Below are positions 1-12,300 of a stretch of DNA of 64,000 bases, in pieces. The stretch spans positions 184,001 to 248,000 of the forward strand of contig NMRA01000343.1 in assembly GCA_002633005.1 (NCBI GenBank). The letters run 5' to 3'. Position numbers and translations under genes: made by a program. The stretch comes from Phoronis australis. Lineage: Eukaryota > Phoronida > Phoronidae. The stretch's first letter is position 1. Each line of letters starts with the position of its first letter. Below the pieces are notes generated by a model that worked only from the letters and a program-made list of their open reading frames with translations, was not told the origin of the DNA and did no database searches.

Positions 1-955
1 ATAGGTCTTTTACTCTCATAGAATTGGCTTTCTAATATTTCCTACTGTGATAGGATTCCATATTCATGACCACTCTAGTCATATGGAGCGCGTACAATGC
101 GTCATTTTTTTTAATTCGCAATACTAGGGTCGGCCTACCCCAATAAACTCTGAAGTGCTTTCTTGAGTTGCTGCTTGTTTTGATGTACTTGTTGGTAATG
201 GCAATAGAGTCGATTGTATGAGAACAAAAGGTCTCATTCAATTTTTGTATTTAACCAGCTTTAAATGTTTTTAAACAATAACATTGTAACACCATCCCTA
301 AGTCACCTGTGCAGTTGAGCAAACATGCATAATTGGCAATTGACCATTTTGCAGGATGTGAAAATTGATCCATGCACATTGCAAAGCATACATTTTTTGG
401 ATATGATTCACTCAATCCATAATCTGAATCCACAAAATTTGCTCGACATTTCACTCGAGTAATTTTCTAATTTCACACAATGTGACTGGTCAATTTTCTG
501 ATTGAATGATTTCCGACAATCCTTTGCACATATGACATCTCGCAAAAAGTCAATGAGATTGGCTGCAGAGAGCAAAAAACAATCATATGAAGCTTTGTAA
601 AATGACACCAGAATACAACAACCTGAAAAAGAAAATACAAATCAGTTCAATATCAAGATTAGGTTATGTCAGCTGATCAGGTAGGGTCAACATGAGAAAT
701 CTAAACTACTGAATAAAAAGTAAATCAAAATGCACCGACTGTTTGCTGTGTTACAGTTAACTTTCCCCCAATATGCGTCAGAATTCAAGAGTGCATAGTA
801 GCCGTGTGCCTACATATTGCTATGAAGTTCTGAACCACTTGTCTCATGCCAGCTTGGTCACACCATACACAAAGGGAGTTGAACATCACCATGCCCAGAC
901 TGAAAACCATACACTTGAAAATTTAAAGTGGAAACGAGATGTCCAGTATCTATCA
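1..955. other. 3' flank of NFRKB, no gene recognised
   Basis: Minus-strand transcription of NFRKB runs into this stretch, so part is its 3' UTR. Only short AT-rich open frames occur and none resembles a known protein. No clear AATAAA on the minus strand was spotted, so the transcript end is unplaced. Confidence 0.5.
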
Positions 956-3367
956 CTAGCCGTCCTCAACATTCATCTTATTCAACTGACCTTTGTCTTC
1001 ACTAACTGTGCTTCCCTCTGGTGGTTTGTTCACTACAATCTGCCCTGCTGAAGGCTGTGACGACAGAGTGACAATCTTCTGACCGACACCTATTAAGAAG
1101 ATGCATCAAGTTTTAATGACCACCCATTAAGATAAGTTTTGAACTGTAGAAAATAACCTCAACCTAGGAAAAAAGTAAACATTTTGACTGGTCAGTAAAT
1201 ATAGTGGTGCAGGTCATAAATATTTTGTAAAACAGGTGATGTTCCAACATCAGACGCATGATCCACTCCCCTGGTCAACTGGGTTTCCTTGTGGTCCTCA
1301 AGACATTTGGGCACGACCTATCGCAAGCTCCGCCCCCTTGCACAATGTCGACTAACAAACAATAAGTTGTACCCAGCAACGTGTTGTTTGTCGGGTAAAA
1401 TGGCGGCTTGGAAACGAAGGTGAATCAATAATGAGGCGTTCTGAATGGTCAGTTAAGCCGTCACTCAAAATCCTGGCGATAGGTCAATTGCCACAAGGTC
1501 AACATTGACGACTTGTAACTTCAAGCTTTCAAAAACACAGAATTGTCAACGGTGAGAAGACAGACATTACGCAATGTGAGAAAAAAACTTGCTGCTAGTG
1601 TCATTTTGTAACATTTATTATTATCAAAACATGCGAGGAATTTATTTGTAATAAATAATCTGAAGCCTACGAGACATTTCATCCACCATTATCAACAGCA
1701 TAACAGGCTTCTGTTGGTAAAATACGCTAGAGGGTATTTTTGGACTTTTCAATTCTTAACTCGCCTCTTGTGCCCTTCATAGTTGGCATTCCCTCTCCAA
1801 CTTTCTTCACATGCAATACACCAACGACGAGCAGCGGCTCATTACGAATGTGTGAACATTTTAATACATTTTATCAGCACAATGGTCTCTTTATGGTTTC
1901 ACTTTACTACAACCTCCGCTGTATTCTCATACATAGCATCATCATCATTGGTTCATCACCTACACAATCCATGGTGTGGATTACTGAGGGGAAAGCAACC
2001 GTTTTTGATGTTACGTTTAGCAAAAATACAGAATGATCTCTTACAAACATATTTTCCATGTTAAGTAATGTTACCTGGGTGTGTATTTACCATCCATGGA
2101 ACAACAGAATACGGCGTTAACGGCCTGACAAAGGTCTCAAATCCTGGCTCTGTGTGCACTTCCATAGAGGAAGCATAATGTCCTACTCCCTACTGAGTGC
2201 AGGTTATTTGTGATTTCTCAATGGAAAACAATGCAAAACCAAGATGTGGATCCCTAGCTGGGGCGCTTACGTCAATGTCTACTGTTCAATGGATATTACG
2301 CATGTCAACGTAAGGGAGCAATAATTACCATGAAAAATGTCTCTACAAGATAATCAGGGATCTACATCAAAAACGTTGCTTTCCCCTTTAATGGACACTG
2401 TCTGATAAACAAAGCTTACCTTGAGTGGTTTGGCTGCCAGCGGTTACAGGAGTAAGAATGACACCAGAAGTCCTCGCTTGTGTGGTGTGAATAACTTGGC
2501 TCACCACAGTTGCTCCTGCAAAAATGCAACAGAAGTACTTGACTAAATGGGACACAGAACTTGCTTTGCAGAGACACGTTCACTGCTGATGCACTGACGC
2601 ACGTGGGTAGCAAAAGTAATGAATTATTTCAGGCACTCATTTTTCAAATAGCCCCAGTATTACATTTTTCTTTACACTGAATGTGTGGGGCACCCCCACA
2701 AAAGTCAGATATCAACAACTAAACAAGATTTACATTATGCCACTCTTAGCTATCACTACGACGAACAACTAACTTCAGTTGGAACCGTAGACAAATCGAT
2801 GTTGCAATCATTGTGTTTGTCTAAATAAGCAAGTTATTCGCCAGTGAAAAAAATAGGAAACTAAAAGCAGACCCTTCAAACTCTAATAATCAGGGAAGGA
2901 AGTCAGAGTGGTTGAAAATGACCTGATGACAAATTGGCTAATGTGCGTCCTACATCACATACACACAGTTATTCGTCACTTATGTCACACAAAAATAATT
3001 GTCAAAATGATAATTTTTCAAATTTTCAAAAGCTGATTTATGGAAACTTTATCAAATGTTGACTAATGACATCTATAGAATACAAGTCAAGGTAACAATA
3101 GGCTTAGATGTTTTTATTAAACAATTATTATTTTTGTTGAGAAATTTGACAAAGTGAATTTTCCCTCGTCCGCCATAGTGTGGGCTAAATGGATCAAGAA
3201 TTACACCAAACCAATAACAGTTAATTCATCTTGAATTCATCTGAAATTCTGCTTGCGCTCAGTTGTCACGGCGAGGAATTCCACGTAAATTTTTCCCATT
3301 ATTTTAGGCATCTCTCTTTTGCATCCAACTGCTACCTGAACACGATGCCACCTGGTGGTGCTGCTGT

Positions 3368-3399
<32 letters not shown>

Positions 3400-6300
3400 C
3401 TGGCTGGACCTGAGCTGAGCTAACAGAGTCGCAGCTGTGGGGCCCTTGGTGACCACGTGGGGCTTTCCACTGGTCATCACCTGCTGACCGATGATCTGGG
3501 TCGGCTTGCCTCCGATCAGAGCGGTTAGTTGCGTAGGCTTGGAGGCAATCTGCAGCAAGAAATAGAAAACATGGTGTGGTCAACAGCCACCAAACTGTGG
3601 TAACAGTCACACATGGTCATTCACAATATTAATGACAACCCTCATAAAACTTTTTCCATTCAAAGGAACATTTCCTTGACAAAGTAAGTCAACACAAATT
3701 ATTTAAACACCATTTCTCGCATTTAGTTGCCAAAAAATGGAAATGAATGAATTAATCCAATTAAGGTTCCAAAACTCCTTCTGTTTTTCCACCCCAAAGT
3801 GCACTTCCATTAAGTATTCAACAGTGACAGCTAAACAGCATCCAAATTCCACTGCAAGGTATTGAACAGCTTAAAATATGTCTCATTTCGAACCATAATA
3901 TCCATCTCCAAACAAATCATCCACGACATTGGCAAATAAACAAGATTCAAGACGCTATCGACTTTGGCAGGGTTGCACAAACTTTCAAAACTTTAGCTGT
4001 TTCAAAATCAATCACCGAAAACTTCACAAATCCTTTCGATAGTACATGTCAGGTAATATTATGACAAGGACAATTTTGAGTCCAGCACAGGTCACGATTT
4101 TCAATCTCAATCTGTGAGACCAGAGGAAACAATAAGTACAGGAAAAAAACATCTTTGGTAAGACGAAGCATACAGTATTAAATAAAACAGGTCCTGTATT
4201 TTTCCTCACACCATACTTAATTAAATCAGCTGTGAAATGTTCAGAGAGTCTAATTGCCAGATTTATAGGCCACACATACACTACACCACACCCACTCACC
4301 CACCCACCCACTTACCCACCCACTTTGATCTAGCCACAAACTTTGATCTCTAAATTTGAGTTTATTAAGATGAGTCATAAGAGTAAAAGGTTTAGAATGA
4401 GTATTCAAGTGCAAATTAAAAAAAAATGAAACTATAGGAACTGGAGTTTGCTGTCTTAAAAACCTGGCACTTTTGATCCATAGATTTCAATCAAGGCTGA
4501 CCATCACTGTAATAACGATACCTGTCCACCCACCATACCCACCTGTCCTGGTTTGCCGATACTCTGAACAAGATGTGTCTTTCCATCCTTGACTACAGCG
4601 ATACCTGGTGGCAGAGACTGAAGGAGCTGAGTCCTGGCTGCTTCTGCACCACCAGAGGTCGCCGCCACCGTATGAGCTCGTGGTTTACCACTAAAGCGCG
4701 CCACTACACTGACGGGAATGTTACCACTTGGCCCCGGAACCTGCATATAAGGCCTACCACCTCGGAGGATGTTGCTGCCTGTGAATGTTATCAATGCCGT
4801 TTTACAATTAAGTATTCATTAACTTTGAATAATAGATCAAACTACCTTAATGATAAATATTGTTAAACCTACTTCAATCCTGCCTTCTGCCAAAAAATCT
4901 CTTTTCATCAAGCCAACTTGCCATTGTAATACTGCACCCAACTTGTATCTTACTCAGATTATAGATATAGGACCCGTTCCAAGAAAACTGACTTAACTTA
5001 GACAAATCTTAAATTCCAGTCAATAGTAAAATAAAACTTAAATTTTTCTCAAGCCCGTTTCAAGAAAGAGATCTTAAGTTTGACTTGCTCCAACCAGGAC
5101 TTGAACCCAGGACCTTCAGCAAACCGTGCAGACGCTCTAGTCCACGGAGCCATTGGGACCGCCAGTCGAAAACAGAAACCCAATCACTCTTAGTAGTGGG
5201 CATCTCACCCAAGAACTCCTGAGTGTACATGTACCCGGTTGGGGTAGAAATCTTTTCAGACTTACATTCATTTCGTGATGTGGCCCCAGGTAGCATGCTG
5301 ACCAGACATAAAATGTTATAGCTCGAGATCAGACTCTCTAAGTTGGCTTGTTATGGTAGATTTAGAGAAATAATGAACTGTAAATTTGTTAGCAGAAATC
5401 ACTTTTCCCCAGAGAGTGATAAACCATTTGAGATCAGCTTTACATCAGTAAGTGGGAAATAACAAAATGTAAATTTGATGACAGCAGCTTTATACTAATG
5501 AAATTCATAATTTAATTTCTTAATACAGTTTATTGAATGTTTTATGAAGGTGAATTAATCATAAACATCAGACTTTTAGTGTTTAATTATGAAAAATAGA
5601 ATGCACATTGAACACAAACAGCTGATACTTCAAGTGAGAACTAATTACCTGGTCCAGTGAAAATACAATATTAAGGGTATCATTAGTAATTCAATGGGAT
5701 TGCGTTAGTGCAGTCAGTCTTTTTGAATTGAGATAGGCAAGTCAGGTTTCTCGAGAGCCCCTCGGCTTGTTTTGCCATTTTAGATGAGATTTGCAATTTG
5801 TCTACTTCTTAGTATTTGCATGAGAAACTTATCCCTACTGCATGTAAATATAGGTCCAGTCTGTTGTGCTTGATAGATTTTGTCATGAAATGCAGTCGGT
5901 TACAGTTGACTTTGATTGCACGGGTCTTGTACGGCGGACAAATTGTTTCCGTTTGGATGTGTCACTACTAGAATTAAGACCGGATTCAGTTCAAGCTAGA
6001 AAGTATGTTGAATTTATGATTATTGTAGTGATCCACTATTGATGCTTTAGTAATATTGACCCATTTTGTATTTCAGTTAAGTGAGAATCTTTAATATAAA
6101 CACCAGGAGCGAACCCGACTCACATCCATTTAGGTTGAACGCTGTGAATAAATGCTTTTGGTTAGCTACAGGCAGTTATACATCGAGCCACATCACAATT
6201 AATAAATAATTGAAACTGCAAAGTATTTGGCTTTGACAAACATTGCTACAGAGCAGTTTCAATAATTGATTATTAATAAGTACAACCCACTAACAAAATG

Positions 6301-9300
6301 ACTGAAAAATGTTGCACAGGCATTTTTTCAAATATTTACTTGCACAGCCAGATCGGTCTCCAAACTATAGCATGATGACCACATCTAGTGACTGAACTTA
6401 AAACCTCATGCATTAAACGACAAAAGAAGTGGACACTCACATATGGATTAAAAAACTTAACAGATTACCTTGAATACGGATGGTAGTACCGGGAGCCTGG
6501 GGTCGAACGCCTGTGATTACTGGTGCGCCCTGGTGCTGAACTATCCTTGCCACAACCGGGTTCCCAGCAGCAGTCGTCATCGCCATCTGCTGGGAGCTCA
6601 TGGAACTGGCCACCTTCTGCAGTGCCAAGTCTTGCGCTACAATCACATGTGACGTGGGCGTGTCTGACGCCGATTGACCGGGATTCTGAATAAGGCCAAA
6701 CTGTTGACTGGCAATGCCCTCGGGTCCAACCTGACGGAACCTTGGCGATGACAGATACTGCATGGCCATGGGCTTCGAGGCCGTGTGACTGAGAAAAACT
6801 GGCTTTCCTGATGGCTGGTGGCGCACTGTGATACCACCTGTGGTTAAAGGCTGACCGGCAGTTAGATCTTTGTTGGTGCTTGTAGCCATCCCAAGGGTGT
6901 GCGGAGCAACTCGGCTTTGAACAGTGGTGGTGGCAATGACAGGGCTAGTTGGCAGGGCCCTGGGGCTGGGCTGGGATGTACGGGGACTTTGCTGAACAGC
7001 CTTGGAGCCGTGCAGTGCTGCCAGGGCAGTATCCAGAGTCAAAGTCTCAGTGAATGCGGTGTCTTTAACTTTAGGCTGTGGGTAAAATTTGGAATAGATG
7101 GAAAAGACATCAACAAGAATGACTGCATGAACTTGACAATGACTAACCACGTCTAATAATGCCTAAGTCACATAAAGCTTCTCATGTCAATAGGAAGAGT
7201 TTCTGGACAAAAATGGTCATATTGGGTGACAGAGGAGCAATGATTGCGAGATTACCAAGGGCACTGGCTGGCCGTTGGACTCAGAACTCAGCAATCAATG
7301 AACCATTGGGCTAAGCTAAAATCGATCCATAGTCTGAAGATTTCTCAACTGGACACTGGAAAACCATTGGGTGATGTTGTTTGATATCAACCGGTGATTG
7401 CCCAATGAACTGCAATTTGGTTAGCTAATTTCAAATACTGTCCCCGCAGACTTCAATGGCACATCTGTGCTGCATCGGTTCCACATCACTGAAATATGAC
7501 TGGTGCTCCCAACCCAACAAAAATTTTAGATGGAACACAATGCGCAACATCAGGGAGTGTCGCATGATACGTGACTTAGGTATATTTTATGCATTATGCA
7601 GACTAGGATGAAAACCACTTAATCATACAGTTCTTATCACGCAATCGCAAGGATTAATTAATGTCTGTCACGGCAGCCATGTTCATGACATAAAAATATA
7701 CCACTTTCAGTTTGTTTCATTTGTGTTTTAAGGCCTTCATCTTTTTATTGAAAATTGTCGTAGAAAAGAAATGGCACTATCCGTATGCGAGAAATAATTT
7801 AATTAATATTCAACTTAAGAGCGTTCATGCACAATTGGAATTTGTACTAGGTATTTGTGAAAAATAAAGCATGTCAAGTTCAAAAATGTTGTTATTTTCT
7901 AGCAAAGGACTGGCACTGACACACATGGTTCAGTAAACCACTAGTACCAGAATGCCTCATACTACAAGAGGATTACCGTTTTAGTAGACTTGGGTTTCTG
8001 CAACGCCTTTTTAGCTTTGGCAGCCGCACCTTGTGCTTGGTGGATTCGCTCTGAAACACAAAAATGACGTCCACGCATTGAAGTCAAAGGAGAGTGGAAA
8101 GGGTTTGTTCAGTTTATGCGTACACATGTATTGAAAAGATATTCAAAATTTTCATTCCCACCATTTCAGATTGCAAATAAAAAGCCTTCATGATAGACGT
8201 AATGAGAAAACGCATAGGATTAGTATCTTATTATAATTTCATCTACAGGTGGTGACAGTCCCGGTCAACTTACCAAACTCATCCTCTGTTCTGTTCCTGT
8301 GTAAATAAATCCAGATCTTTCTGTTCACATCGTATTTAACGCAGGGATCCTTCTCGTAATGCAAACGATCCAAGGCACCACTCACCACTGTGTTGATCTG
8401 GGTAAAACAAATCAGTCAAATGAGAAAGGACGTTTACATGATCGAACACTAGATGGTTTTACTAGTACTCTAGATGTTTAGCAAATTTTCCTAATTACCA
8501 TTTGGATCAAGTTGTGAAGCAACGTACAAGGAGCATCTGATCAATATATCAAATAATACAATGCCACATCAAATAACATATAGATATCACTACAAGTACA
8601 TTAATGGTATTTTAAATATCATGGACACAGGTGGAATAACGGGCTCTGTTCACACATCACCAAAACCATAGAGATAACGCAAACAACATGCCATTTTTAA
8701 AACTTACAAGAATATTTTTTCATCAAAATTTGTGGTTTAGAAGCACTCTGCGATATCCTACATTTGCCAGTTATGACATCCGCTTTATTTTGTCAAGGGA
8801 CATCCCAACTCCAGGAATAACCAGAAATGAAACAATTGGACAGTAATTGAGCATTATATAAACCACACTCACAGCAAAAAATTGAAGGAATCACTGAGAG
8901 CCTTTCGATGTCGATCCGCCACCTTGTGAGTATGGTTTATATATTTTTATTATGTCTCAACCACAGCTGATTAGAATTCATCTAAGTGCACTCAGTTTGT
9001 TTATTAATAACTTAATATTATAAAAAGTTTCGTGAGAAAGTTAAAACTAAAAACCTGAGCATCGGAGACCCCATCAGCCAAGAACATTGAGTCTTTGAGC
9101 AGCTCACAGATGTCGCTACGCGTTCCCTCTCCATTGGGCAGACGTGCTGCGGCATCCCTCACTGTCAACAAAAGCAACGACAAGCGTGTACAATCTCATA
9201 CAAATATGACATGCAGTATTAGTTAGACACGTGCACACCTTGATAGTGACTAGAGGCTCAATAGAAACTTGCCTGACATCCACAGTTATCAAAATGAACA

Positions 9301-12300
9301 CGAAAATCATCTTAGACTCTATCATTTGAATTTCAGTCACGAATTGTCTGGTCTTTGATTCTCACTAATCCATGTTTTCTTTTCAAAAACAAATATAGCA
9401 GGTGGGTTAATATGTCTAAAGATCTTGAAATAGCTGGACAGCTCAGATGCTTAACCATTTGGTAAGAAATCACAATTAGTCACTATGAATTTCAACAATT
9501 CACATGCTACAGCAACACAGACCAAAATTTTAAATGGATATCATGTTTCATGAGGAGTGCTTTATAACACTTATACGATTTTCAAGAAACAAATGCTTTA
9601 AACTATTGCCAGTGGCACCATAGACTATAGTACACCGATCACCAACTTTGTCTATATACCCATGATCTGTCATCTTGTGTACAAGCCACAGCATCCTTAT
9701 ACACTAGCAGCGCCTACGAGAGTAAACCCGCTTTACTTCCAACATGTATGTCTACCTGTTGCATTTTTACAACTTCAATTTTGCAACTGCATTTTCCAAA
9801 ACCAATGCCAAAAATGCTCAAGACACGAAGATTATACTTAAGGAAGATGTTGAAAGGCTTTTCAATGCCAAAATGATTTCTTTCATACTACTAAGTAACA
9901 AAATTTCCCAATGTGAACACAATAACCAGAAGCTAAGGTCAACACATGAGGTAATAGTGGCGCATCTGAATAGAATTTCATGAGAAAATATCAGTGTTGC
10001 AAACTGGATGTCTATGTCTATGATGTCCATCAGTAAAAATGCAGCAAAAACAACATGACAAAACCCAATGCAATTACACAGCATGAATTCCCAGAACTTT
10101 ATCAACCTTTACTGGACTGACAGCCATGAATCACCAGTCAGTACCAACACAAAACTTACTGCAACACATGGTGACATCAAAAAAACCTAGTGAAAATTTA
10201 TAAATTTATCATATCGTATTGCAAAACTGGATGAATAACCTCCATCAATTTACCTAGTGTGAGGATCGTAACGTAGGCAGGTCTTTCTGAGGTCAACAGT
10301 GCGTGCTCTCTGGCCTTGTTCATGGCACTCTCCCTAGTATACACACCCTTTACTGGCCCCACAACGCTGACATAGCCGTGCTGTCTGTATGTGAACGCAC
10401 GGTGGGGATTACCAAAGCGTACTCGCTCCTGAATAAAAAGCAGATTAAGTGAGTATTGGAGAAATTCATGGTACTGTCTATGATGTATATGACCTTCAAG
10501 GGCTCCACTATCCAAATGCAGCCATGTTGTTTATTGTGAAATCAATGAACATTCTGTGAACGTTTCCAAAGCGTATTTCTCTCCTGGATGAGCTGATAAG
10601 CTAGCTGAGGTTTTTGTGAATAAGGAAATGGTGATCAAGATACAAAAATTTAGAATCGCAAACATTTTTAAGTCTGGTCTGTATGCCACCTGTTGGCCAC
10701 ATCACGTGACCTAATGAATATAAGTCTGTAAAGATTTTTGCCCAGATTGGGACTTGAACCCTGGACCTTATGTTAAGGCAGACTAAAAAATGTTGGCGAT
10801 TTATATTTTCAAGCCAGTTTAAGACTACTCAAGACATATGAAACTTCGGAATTTCATTTCTGTGCAGTGAGTGGATTGATGTGAAATTTCATAACAAGGC
10901 TACCTCTTGAGTACATTATATGTCAGATTTCAAACATTTGTCAACGTAGTCCTGAATGCGTGCTACCTAGGAGAGATACAAGCACAGTGATACAGTTCAC
11001 AACAAAGAACATATTCCAGACTGCAGACCATCAACAAGTTAAATGTTCACCTGTCACACCTGTTAATTAACAGATATATACAAAATTCTAATCTACCTGC
11101 TCTCTAAACTTTTGCTTCTCTTCCTCTGAACTTGGCCTAATGACAAAGTCAGTTCTCCTAAAAAATAAATTTTAATGCAATCGACATTGATCAACAAGGA
11201 AATTTCATACCACGGTTGAAGATACAGACCACGCCATCCTTAAAAACACGCTTTAAAGGTACCGAGATCAATTCGGATCATTTCAGAGCTTTTTCCATAC
11301 CACCACCCAGATTTCTTAACTTTGTAAAATTACACTGAATAGACAAAAAGGAATTCATTAATTTCTTTAACAGCTAATACCTCAGCTGGCATTTTGGCTA
11401 ATTTAGTGTGAAACTGATGAATTCATTATCATGACATGTGAGTAAAAAATTCAAGCCAGACACTAAACAACTACCATCTACAGAATAATGCTTGAATAGG
11501 ATACTGTACATAGAATTTTCATTTTCTGTCATTAACACTATAGCCAAAACGCCTCAAGTCAATAGAGAACTTCAGTTCAGTCAGGGTTGAACAACAACAA
11601 AGTTTTTTGATGTCTGAAAGTGCAACTAAATGTTCATTTCGTACCAAAAAGTAAATCAATTTGAACTCTGATTCAAAATTTCTAATGCTTTTCAGCTGGC
11701 TCTGAAACTGCAATTCCACCTATCCACCTACTAACAATTAAATGTGCATTAATAAAGCATAAAAATGGTTCCAGGTGATCAGTGCAATGGGCCCATCTGA
11801 GCGGCCTGCAAACGTCTGCTACAATGTGTACCAGACGGCCTGCAATTATTTTTATTACTAACAATTACAACTTGAAAAAATAATGTCAAATATCCAGCAA
11901 TACAGCAATGTTTTTGAAGATAAAAGTTAGCTCCCACTGTCAAATATTTACCACAAAGCGTGATTCAAAGTCTGACAGTTCTGCCAAAATATGTCCAATT
12001 AATTTAGAAAACCACTGCACTATTGTACACAGAGAGGCATTTCACTTGACAAGTAAAAACATGTTTATCGTCAACTTACACCCTGGGAGGAGGGGGTGAC
12101 TTCTGACCGCTGTCCAGGAGGTCAGGAGGTAAGCTCCCCTTGTTGTGCAACCAGTGGTCACACATGACTGACAGCTCCTCATCAGAGTCGCGGCCTTGAC
12201 CGATCCACTTCCAGTGCTGAGCCCGTTCTTTGTAGTCAACGTATGGAATGAAATTCTCTATCGATAAACCTGCATAAATTATAAAACGTGAAAATTGAAA

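Larger units (their letters stand above)
956..7075 (-). other. NFRKB: NFRKB C-terminal low-complexity region (exons 19-23)
   Basis: Residues 690-1124 are Ser/Thr/Pro/Gln/Val-rich and predicted disordered, as in human NFRKB, with motifs such as QSPRTSQPSPRALPTSP and KPVFLSHTASKP. The exon at 4522-4778 has two in-frame donors 21 bp apart. The exon at 3336-3549 contains a 14-glutamine run. The last exon ends in an acidic tail, EDKGQLNKMNVEDG. Sequence identity with human is low here; assignment rests on phase continuity and composition, so these exon boundaries are less certain than those of the N-terminal half. Confidence 0.8.

Noticed and set aside
5087-5159. Functional tRNA gene
   Set aside because: The acceptor and T arms are good, but U33 is missing and the anticodon stem has a mismatch; a SINE body is linked to the same head elsewhere.
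6437-7150. 237-codon open frame on the minus strand taken as a free-standing gene
   Set aside because: It is the large NFRKB exon 6469-7075 with short intronic extensions at both ends; splice sites and phases fit the gene.
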